64,000 bases of DNA. Origin: Vreelandella neptunia. GTDB lineage: Bacteria; Pseudomonadota; Gammaproteobacteria; Pseudomonadales; Halomonadaceae. Of the stretch, positions 8,790-15,835 are shown one piece after another. The position numbers and the translations under genes are program-made. Each line of letters opens with the position of its first letter. Position 1 is the stretch's first letter. A model generated the notes under the pieces. That model made no database searches, was not told the origin of the DNA, and was given only the letters and a program-made list of their open reading frames with translations. The stretch is from the NCBI RefSeq assembly GCF_000712975.1, contig NZ_JHQL01000001.1, positions 910,625-974,624 on the forward strand, read 5' to 3'.

Positions 8790-9827
8790 TTAACGACGTT
8801 GCAGTTGATCAAGTAGGGCTCCGCCTTCAAAGTGGTTTTCCATTGCTTCTTCCCAGCTGCCAAACACATCTTCAACTTCAAAGAGTTCGGTATCGGGGAA
8901 TTGGTCAGCAAATTCAGCCACAACCGTTTCGTCGTGAACGCGATAGTTAAAGCCTGCCAGCAAGCGCTGAGTATCTTCACGGTAGAGGTATTCAAGATAG
9001 CTCTGAGCAAGATCGCTATTGCCATTACGCTCAGCATTTTCACCCACCACCGCAACGGGGAACTCTGCCAGAATACTGACCGGCGGCACGATGACTTCGT
9101 AGTCGTCGCTGCCGTATTCGCTGCGGATATTGTTCACTTCTGATTCAAAGCTGATTAATACGTCGCCAATGCCGCGTTCGATAAAGCTTGTGGTGGCACC
9201 ACGGCCGCCGGTATCAAACACCGCAACATTGCGCAGGAAGGTGCGCATAAAGTCCTGGATTTTTTCTTCATCACCGTCAAATTGGTTATCGGCGAAGCCC
9301 CAGGCAGCTAAGTAGGTGTAGCGACCGTTACCGGACGTTTTAGGGTTCGGGAAGACCATTTGCACGTCTTCTTTCACTAAGTCGTCCCAACTTTCGATGC
9401 CTTTTGGATTGTCTTTACGGACCAAAAACGCAGTAGTGGAGTAGTAGGGAGATGCATTATTGTCGAATGCGTCTTGCCAGTCTTCTGCTACTAAGCCCGC
9501 ATCCGCAAGCACTTGAACATCAGTTACCTGGTTGAAAGTAACTACATCCGCACGCATTCCTTGCATAATCGCGCGCGCTTGCGCTGAAGAGCCGCCGTGA
9601 GACTGACTAATGGCAATCTCTTCACCGTGCTCTTCTTGCCACCACGCTTGGAATTCCGGATTGATAGCTGAAAACAGTTCACGGGCAATATCGTAAGAGG
9701 AGTTCAGTAACTCGCGCTCTTGAGCCATCGCAGTGTTAGAAACAGCGGTGGCAGCCATAGTAGCGCCAACAGCGGTGGCTATTAGGCTGCGGCGCAGGCC
9801 AGTACGGAAAAAAGTAGATCGCGTCAT
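8790..9827 (-). CDS. cysP: Periplasmic sulfate/thiosulfate-binding protein
   Basis: A 345-residue solute receptor. The signal peptide spans residues 1-35, with cleavage after AMA in SNTAMAQERELL. The mature protein shows family motifs: ELLNSSYDIARELF, SHGGSSAQARAIMQGMRADVVTFNQVTDV, FPNPKTSGNGRYTYLAAW and FDTGGRGATTSFIERGIGDVLISFESEVN. These residues surround the sulfate site. CysP and Sbp are close paralogues; I use cysP because it heads the transporter operon. AAGGAG precedes the ATG. It is the first gene of the unit, read from the AT-rich region 9890-9960. Confidence 0.92.
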   Translation of the reverse strand: MTRSTFFRTGLRRSLIATAVGATMAATAVSNTAMAQERELLNSSYDIARELFSAINPEFQAWWQEEHGEEIAISQSHGGSSAQARAIMQGMRADVVTFNQVTDVQVLADAGLVAEDWQDAFDNNASPYYSTTAFLVRKDNPKGIESWDDLVKEDVQMVFPNPKTSGNGRYTYLAAWGFADNQFDGDEEKIQDFMRTFLRNVAVFDTGGRGATTSFIERGIGDVLISFESEVNNIRSEYGSDDYEVIVPPVSILAEFPVAVVGENAERNGNSDLAQSYLEYLYREDTQRLLAGFNYRVHDETVVAEFADQFPDTELFEVEDVFGSWEEAMENHFEGGALLDQLQRR

Positions 9828-9913
9828 TACAACAGGCTCCTTACATCTGGGGGCGATTTAATCGCAATGATGCTAAGGTTAAACCTGTGATTGTGGAATT
9901 ACAATTATGTTTT

Positions 9914-9948
9914 ATATTCTATTTGGGAATATGTATTTAAAGATATTC
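9914..9948. promoter_or_regulatory. Probable CysB-type operator region upstream of cysP
   Basis: An AT-rich block holds the inverted repeat ATATTC-N7-GAATAT (9914-9919 and 9927-9932) and a further ATATTC at 9943-9948. It lies 87-121 bp upstream of the cysP start. LysR-type regulators such as CysB bind this kind of loose AT-rich dyad upstream of sulfate operons. The assignment to CysB is inferred from position and from cysB being in this window. Confidence 0.5.
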
Positions 9949-10047
9949 ATTCTTTGACGGCTGAGCTTTAACGACAGGGCGGTGGGCTTCCTAGGTGGCT
10001 CTGGTAAGATATATCTTCTTTTTCCCCTGTTAACCTAGGAACGCATT

Positions 10048-10749
10048 ATGAGCGCCGAGCAGGACTTTCTGATTGCCCCTTCGATTCTTTCCGCTAATTT
10101 CGCGCGACTTGGTGAAGAGGTCGACAATGTGTTGGCTGCTGGGGCCGATATTGTCCATTTCGATGTCATGGATAATCACTATGTGCCGAATCTGACCATC
10201 GGGCCGATGGTGTGCAAAGCGCTGCGCGACCATGGCGTGACAGCGCCCATCGATGTGCATCTAATGGTCAAACCCGTAGATCGTATGATTAGCGACTTTA
10301 GTGCGGCTGGGGCGAGTTATATTACTTTCCATCCAGAAGCCTCTGAGCATGTTGATCGCTCGCTACAGCTGATTCGTGATAGTGGATGCAAAGCAGGGCT
10401 GGTCTTCAATCCAGCGACGCCGCTTTCGTACCTCGATTATGTCATGGACAAAATCGATATGGTGCTGTTGATGAGCGTTAACCCAGGTTTTGGCGGCCAG
10501 TCGTTTATCCCCGGTACGCTAGATAAATTGCGCGAAGCGCGGGCACGTATTGATGCGTCGGGTCGCCCGATCCGATTAGAAATCGACGGTGGCGTTAAAG
10601 TAGAGAATATCGCTGACATTGCCGCTGCGGGTGCCGATACCTTTGTAGCTGGTTCGGCTATCTTCAACACTCACCAAACAAGTGACCCGCACGGTTACAA
10701 CACGGTTATTCAACAAATGCGCGCTGAGTTGGCAAAGGTTAATGGCTAA
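10048..10749 (+). CDS. rpe: Ribulose-phosphate 3-epimerase
   Basis: A 233-residue TIM-barrel enzyme interconverting D-ribulose 5-phosphate and D-xylulose 5-phosphate in the pentose phosphate pathway. Motifs: [14 protein letters not shown] at the start, [17 protein letters not shown] (metal/catalytic Asp), [10 protein letters not shown] (His), [12 protein letters not shown] and [11 protein letters not shown] (second catalytic Asp). Length is normal. It is convergent with the NDH-2 gene, with only 9 bp between stops. In many relatives rpe is followed by gph; here a reverse-strand gene separates them. Confidence 0.97.
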   Translation: MSAEQDFLIAPSILSANFARLGEEVDNVLAAGADIVHFDVMDNHYVPNLTIGPMVCKALRDHGVTAPIDVHLMVKPVDRMISDFSAAGASYITFHPEASEHVDRSLQLIRDSGCKAGLVFNPATPLSYLDYVMDKIDMVLLMSVNPGFGGQSFIPGTLDKLREARARIDASGRPIRLEIDGGVKVENIADIAAAGADTFVAGSAIFNTHQTSDPHGYNTVIQQMRAELAKVNG

Positions 10750-10758
10750 GCGTACAAC

Positions 10759-12057
10759 TTAATGCAATTTCATACGGGGCTTTAAGTAGCGATTTAGCTT
10801 ATCAACCAGCCACGCGAGTCCCGTTTTGGGTGCGCCATGAATAGACAGCTGATGCATTCGATAAAGCGATGCATAGGCTTGGCGCGCCAACCAGCCTTCC
10901 AAAAATAGTCCACGAGACGCAGAGCTGCGCATTAGGTTTCCCACCGCATCGTAACGGGCAAGCGACACTAGCGAGCCGTGGTCGCGATAGACAAAGTCGT
11001 TAAGTGGTTTGTCATCCAATAACCGAACTAAGTTTTTAGCAAGCACCTTGGCTTGTTGATGAGCTGCCTGGGCCCTGGGTGGAACGGAGCCCTCTTCGCC
11101 TTGAGGGCAGTTAGCGCAATCACCCATGGCAAAAATATGCGGGTCATCCACGCTTTGCAGCGTCTGATGAACGCTAAGCTGATGCTTTTTATTAGTTGTC
11201 AGGCCAAGTTCTGCCAGAAATGGCGGCGCTTTGATGCCCGCCGCCCACACGTTTAGGTCAGTTTCGATAATCTCGCCATCGCCTGTCACTAAGCGATACT
11301 CCTCAGCCTCCTGAATAGCGGTGCCGACATGGACGTTTACGCCCATATTTTCGAGCTCTTGTTGCACGGTTTCGCTAATACGTTCTGATAAGCCAGGCAG
11401 CAGGCGTGGCGCCGCTTCGATGAGGTGTACGCTAATCGTTTGGTGGTCTATCGCGGTTACGCCGTAGGCGTTAAGCAAGCGCGAAGCATCTAGAAGTTCT
11501 GCGGAAAGCTCGACGCCTGTTGCGCCGCCGCCGACTATGCCAATGGTCAGCTCTTTATGCTGGCGCAGTTCTGGATCGGTATAGCGCAAAAAGGTATTGA
11601 TCATATCGCGCTGAAACGCCTTGGCCTGCTGGGGTGAATCAATAAAATGGCAGTGCTCAGCAACGCCTGTGGTGCCAAAGTCATTGGAAACACTGCCCAG
11701 CGCTAATACGAGGTAGTCATAACTAAGCTCCCTGGCTGGAAGTACTTCAATGCCGTCCTCATCTTTAATTGGCGCTAGGTGAATGATTTTTTGTGCGTGA
11801 TCAAGGCCATTTAAAGAACCACGCTGGTAGCGGTAATGGTGTGCGGAAGAGTGGCCGCGATAATCCACTTCATCCATGCTGGAGTTCAGCACGCCGGTAG
11901 CGAGTTCATGTAACAGTGGTTTCCATACATGAGTAGCATTGCGGTCGAGCAGCACAATCTCGGCGCGCCTTTTTTTGCCGAGCGTGCGCCCTAAGCGTGT
12001 TGCTAGGGCAAGTCCACCGGCACCGCCGCCCACAATCACAATTCGAGGAATGGCCAT
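10759..12057 (-). CDS. ndh: Type II NADH dehydrogenase (NDH-2)
   Basis: A 432-residue membrane-associated flavoprotein that passes electrons from NADH to quinone without pumping protons. The FAD-binding motif IVIVGGGAGGLALATRLG is at residues 5-22. HVWKPLLHELATGVL follows, then a second dinucleotide fold IGIVGGGATGVELSAEL (~165-181) for NADH. The FAD segment HIFAMGDCANCPQ occurs near 310. The C-terminal amphipathic region (YLKPRMKLH) is the usual membrane-binding part. It is transcribed toward rpe and divergently from gph. Confidence 0.92.
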   Translation of the reverse strand: MAIPRIVIVGGGAGGLALATRLGRTLGKKRRAEIVLLDRNATHVWKPLLHELATGVLNSSMDEVDYRGHSSAHHYRYQRGSLNGLDHAQKIIHLAPIKDEDGIEVLPARELSYDYLVLALGSVSNDFGTTGVAEHCHFIDSPQQAKAFQRDMINTFLRYTDPELRQHKELTIGIVGGGATGVELSAELLDASRLLNAYGVTAIDHQTISVHLIEAAPRLLPGLSERISETVQQELENMGVNVHVGTAIQEAEEYRLVTGDGEIIETDLNVWAAGIKAPPFLAELGLTTNKKHQLSVHQTLQSVDDPHIFAMGDCANCPQGEEGSVPPRAQAAHQQAKVLAKNLVRLLDDKPLNDFVYRDHGSLVSLARYDAVGNLMRSSASRGLFLEGWLARQAYASLYRMHQLSIHGAPKTGLAWLVDKLNRYLKPRMKLH

Positions 12058-12206
12058 TACTTTCTCCTTGCCTAAGATAGCAACAGCATAGAACTTTCTC
12101 GCGTGTCTGACGACGCGCTAAGCAGGTAAGATAATAAAAGTTAACAGCGGATGCGTCTGATCTGTATTGGAATATTCTAATGGCAATAGTTTAGGGAGAG
12201 AGCCAC

Positions 12207-12875
12207 GTGCACGCCATTTTGCAGGGTAAGCGATTAATTGCGTTTGATTTAGATGGCACGTTGATTGATTCAGTGCCAGACCTGGCGGTAGCGGTTCAGC
12301 ATGCGCTTGGTGATGTTGGACTGCCTCTACCTGGTGAAGAGCGCGTGCGAGACTGGGTGGGTAATGGTGCTCAGGTGCTAGTCGAAAGAGCGCTGACCTG
12401 GGCGTTAGCAGAAGCGCCAGGGCAGGTATTGCAAACCACCGCCTATGAAGCTTTTATGCGCCATTATGGTGCTGCTCCTAATGCGCTAACTCAGCTCTAT
12501 CCAGGCGTGCAAACAGCGCTACACGATTTGCATAAGGCAGGCTATCCACTGGTACTGATTACTAACAAGCCAGAGCGCTTTATTGCGCCAATTTTGAGCC
12601 ATTTTGGTCTGTTAACACTTTTTACATATTGCATTGGCGGCGACACGCTTGCCGAGAAAAAACCCAGCCCGCTACCGCTACTTCATGTGGCCCAACAGCT
12701 GGATATTCCATCTTCAGCATGTGTCATGGTAGGAGATTCACGCCACGATATTGCTGCTGGCAAGGCTGCTGGCTTTGCCACCGTGGCGCTACCTTACGGC
12801 TATAACCATGGCGAACCAATTGAGCATAGCCAGCCGGATCTGATTATTGACTCATTGCTAGCGCTAACGGAATAA
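12207..12875 (+). CDS. gph: Phosphoglycolate phosphatase
   Basis: A 222-residue HAD-superfamily phosphatase that removes 2-phosphoglycolate. HAD motif I is FDLDGTLIDS (nucleophile Asp in DLDGT), motif II is LITNKPER, and motif III/IV is KKPSPLPLL followed by MVGDSRHDIAAGKAAG. The start is GTG at 12207 preceded by GGGAGAG; I see no better upstream ATG. It ends 17 bp before the convergent binding-protein gene. Confidence 0.92.
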   Translation: MHAILQGKRLIAFDLDGTLIDSVPDLAVAVQHALGDVGLPLPGEERVRDWVGNGAQVLVERALTWALAEAPGQVLQTTAYEAFMRHYGAAPNALTQLYPGVQTALHDLHKAGYPLVLITNKPERFIAPILSHFGLLTLFTYCIGGDTLAEKKPSPLPLLHVAQQLDIPSSACVMVGDSRHDIAAGKAAGFATVALPYGYNHGEPIEHSQPDLIIDSLLALTE

Positions 12876-12892
12876 GTTAAGCGGTGCTAGGG

Positions 12893-13810
12893 CTACTCTT
12901 CAGCCCGTGCACCGCCTAAATATTCATGTAGTAACTCTGTGTTATGGCGCAACATAGCAGGGTAGTTATAGGCAGGCCCATCGGCATCACTTAAAGTATC
13001 TATATATAAAGGCCCTGCCAGCGCAAGCTCAGTTTCTCGGGCAAGCGCATCCATGTGGATGTAGGGCGATGTACTTTCATAGAAAAGTGCAGGAGGGCGC
13101 TTTTGTGAAAGTCGCATACTCATGGCTTCCATTGCTTGTGCGCTGCCAATCGTCTCACTGCCAATGCCCCAAATGGCCGCGTACTCAAAGTCGTACGCGC
13201 GGGCAAAATAGGCCATAGAGGCCTCGCTAGTGGTGAGCATACGATTTGTGTGCGGAATGCCTTCCAAGCGTTCACTAAGTTGATGATCGAGCTGCGCTAG
13301 TGCTTCACGAGTTTCATCGGCACGCGTGGTAAACGCATCAGCTTGCTCGGGATAGTGTTCAATAAGCGTTTTTTCTATCACATCAACATAAGCGGCCGCC
13401 CCTTTCGGGTCCATCCACATATGCGGATCAGTGCTGTCCTTATAGTGGCCTACTGGGATTGCTAGCGTCTCGTAATTGGCGCTTTCTGCAAGGGCTATCA
13501 GCGTTAGTGAATCATTTGCCATGGCTTCGATATGGCGTATCCATGGTTCTAATCCATATCCGTTATAGAAAACAATGTCAGCTTTTTCAACGGCCAAGGC
13601 ATTTGGCGGTTGAAGCTCCCAGCGGTGCACATCCTCACCTGTTGGCACAATAGTGGTAATGTTGATGCTGTCGCCCGCCACACGCTTCACTAAATCTTTA
13701 ATGACTGAAAACGAAGCGATAACGTTAAACGAGGTGTCGCCCAGCGCGTGAGTGCTGTTGACAGTCGTCATCAATACGAGCGTGATTATCCAAGGTGCTC
13801 GATTGTCCAT
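12893..13810 (-). CDS. Metal ABC transporter substrate-binding protein, manganese-type ligand set
   Basis: A 305-residue cluster A-I binding protein (ZnuA/PsaA/MntC family). The signal sequence is residues 1-23. The four expected metal ligands are visible: His62 (GEDVHRWELQP), His130 (DPHMWMDP), Glu196 (TTSEASMAYFARAY) and Asp271 (PLYIDTLSD). A Glu in third position is typical of Mn/Fe-type receptors such as PsaA, whereas zinc receptors have His there. The long His-rich loop of ZnuA is absent. AGGAG precedes the ATG. No permease or ATPase gene lies nearby, so it must use a transporter encoded elsewhere. Metal identity is inference. Confidence 0.85.
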   Translation of the reverse strand: MDNRAPWIITLVLMTTVNSTHALGDTSFNVIASFSVIKDLVKRVAGDSINITTIVPTGEDVHRWELQPPNALAVEKADIVFYNGYGLEPWIRHIEAMANDSLTLIALAESANYETLAIPVGHYKDSTDPHMWMDPKGAAAYVDVIEKTLIEHYPEQADAFTTRADETREALAQLDHQLSERLEGIPHTNRMLTTSEASMAYFARAYDFEYAAIWGIGSETIGSAQAMEAMSMRLSQKRPPALFYESTSPYIHMDALARETELALAGPLYIDTLSDADGPAYNYPAMLRHNTELLHEYLGGARAEE

Positions 13811-14095
13811 GTCACGCTCCTAACGCATTAAAAAGTCGGCAGATAATAAAGATAGTACAGGCACGTTGCCAGTTTCATTCTGTTGCCAGGCCGTTTGACT
13901 TCTCGGCACCGTAGCGTTGATGCAACAACGGGTTTCGTCCTGTGGGGTTAGCCTCTATGCTGTTAAAACAGGCTGCAAAATACGCAAAATAAACATGGTC
14001 GATAATAGGGTTAGTTACTTTGTATATTCAGCCAAAGCTTAGCCATTATATGGCCTAGCCCAGCGTTTATAGACAGCTCCTTTGGATAGTGTGTA

Positions 14096-15835
14096 ATGAC
14101 TTCACAAACTGGTATGACTTCACGCCGACGTCGTGGTTTCCCTCAGGGGCGCGCTGTGGCACCTGTGGCGCTAGTAGCGCTACGCGACCTCTTGGGAGAT
14201 GAGCGCTGCAACCCCACGCTTAAACGCCGCGACCTATTAATAGAACACTTGCACGCTATTCAGGATGCTCACGGTTATTTATCACTGGTCGAGCTACGCG
14301 CCTTAGCCTCCTACATGAACCTGCCGATGGCAGCGGTGTACGAGACAGCGACGTTTTACGCTCACTTTGATGTGGTACACGACCACCAAGCGCCACCGCC
14401 TGCTACGACTATTCGCGTGTGTGATTCGCTCTCCTGCCAGCTGGCAGGCGCCAGTGCGTTACAACAAGCGCTTGAGGAGCGCGTCGACCCTGACGGCGTG
14501 CGGATCATACGTGCGCCCTGCATGGGCCGCTGTAACCACGCCCCAGTAGCTGAAGTTGGCCATCACCACGTGCTGTACGCCACGGCAGATGGCGTCGAGG
14601 CGGTGGTTGATACCGGCCACTTTCATCCAGAAGCGATTGTGTGGCAGCGTCTAACGGCTTATCAGCAAGCCGGCGGCTTTCAACTGCTGGCCCAGTGCCG
14701 CAGCGGCCAAGTAAGCGTCGATGCACTGAGCACACTCTTAGAGCAATCTCAGCTGCGTGGACTTGGCGGCGCGGGTTTCCCCACTTTTAAGAAGTGGCAG
14801 GCGGTGCGCCAAGGGGCAGGGCCGCGTTACTGTGTGATTAACGCTGATGAGGGTGAACCCGGCACTTTTAAAGATCGCTTCTACCTTGAAAAAGCCCCCC
14901 ACCAATTTCTGGAAGGTGCGCTGGTTAGCGCCTGGGCGGTAGATGCCGAGCGACTCTATATTTACCTGCGCGATGAATACCCTGGACTTCACCGCGTGCT
15001 GCATGAAGCGATTGCCGAGCTTGAAGAAGCCAAGCTCGTACAGCCAGGGCTTATCGTCATGCGCCGTGGTGCAGGGGCTTATATATGTGGGGAAGAGTCG
15101 GCGCTGATTGAGTCTCTAGAAGGTAAACCTGGCAAGCCTCGCCATCGGCCGCCCTATGTGGCTCAGCAAGGGCTGTTCAACCGCCCGACGCTGGTCAATA
15201 ACGTTGAAACGGTTTACTGGATACCACGCATTTGGAAAAAGGGGGCAGCATGGTTTGCTGAGCACGGGCGCAATGGGCGAAGTGGCTTGCGCAGTTTTTC
15301 CGTTTCCGGTCGAGTCAACAAGCCGGGTGTGTATCTCGCGCCTGCTGGAATCACTCTGCGTGAACTGATTGATGAGTATTGCGGTGGCATGGCAGAAGGG
15401 CACACCCTTGCCGCTTACCTTCCCGGCGGCGCATCTGGGGGGATTTTGCCCGCCAGCAAGGCGGATATTCCGTTGGATTTCGATACCCTGCATGCTCACG
15501 GCTGCTTTATTGGCTCAGCAGCGATTATCGTGCTCTCCGAGTACGATAACTTACAGGCCGTTGCGACTAATTTATTGGCCTTTTTCGCTGATGAATCCTG
15601 TGGTCAGTGTACTCCCTGTCGGGTAGGCACTGAAAAGATGTTGAGCCTGCTTGAAAGCGAGCGTTGGGATGTACAGGCGCTGACTCGGCTGGCCCAAGTA
15701 ATGCAGGACGCGTCGATCTGCGGGTTAGGCCAGGCTGCACCGAATCCTGTGCTTGGGCTGCTAAAAGATTTTCGACCGGCGCTTGCCCAGCAGCAGGTTA
15801 TTGTCAGCGATGCGGTGGAAGGGGGCGCGCCATGA
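14096..15835 (+). CDS. NAD-dependent formate dehydrogenase, fused gamma/beta (NuoE+NuoF-like) subunit
   Basis: A 579-residue diaphorase subunit. Residues ~40-190 are a NuoE-like thioredoxin fold with a [2Fe-2S] set (RVCDSLSCQLAGA, APCMGRCNHAPV). Residues ~210-580 are NuoF-like: the FMN/NAD region LRGLGGAGFPTFKKW, NADEGEPGTFKDR and GAYICGEESALIESLEG, then an N3-type [4Fe-4S] cluster ESCGQCTPCRVGTEK with SICGLGQ. It receives electrons from the catalytic subunit and reduces NAD+. In the FdsGBA type, gamma and beta are separate; here they are fused. It overlaps the catalytic subunit by ATGA. A second in-frame ATG lies at 14111, and neither start has a strong ribosome site. Confidence 0.9.
   Translation: MTSQTGMTSRRRRGFPQGRAVAPVALVALRDLLGDERCNPTLKRRDLLIEHLHAIQDAHGYLSLVELRALASYMNLPMAAVYETATFYAHFDVVHDHQAPPPATTIRVCDSLSCQLAGASALQQALEERVDPDGVRIIRAPCMGRCNHAPVAEVGHHHVLYATADGVEAVVDTGHFHPEAIVWQRLTAYQQAGGFQLLAQCRSGQVSVDALSTLLEQSQLRGLGGAGFPTFKKWQAVRQGAGPRYCVINADEGEPGTFKDRFYLEKAPHQFLEGALVSAWAVDAERLYIYLRDEYPGLHRVLHEAIAELEEAKLVQPGLIVMRRGAGAYICGEESALIESLEGKPGKPRHRPPYVAQQGLFNRPTLVNNVETVYWIPRIWKKGAAWFAEHGRNGRSGLRSFSVSGRVNKPGVYLAPAGITLRELIDEYCGGMAEGHTLAAYLPGGASGGILPASKADIPLDFDTLHAHGCFIGSAAIIVLSEYDNLQAVATNLLAFFADESCGQCTPCRVGTEKMLSLLESERWDVQALTRLAQVMQDASICGLGQAAPNPVLGLLKDFRPALAQQQVIVSDAVEGGAP

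Noticed and set aside
12893-13810. Loss of the fourth metal ligand in the orphan receptor
   Set aside because: I first aligned the acidic ligand to YESTSP, but Asp271 in PLYIDTLSD sits at the expected spacing, so the set is complete.
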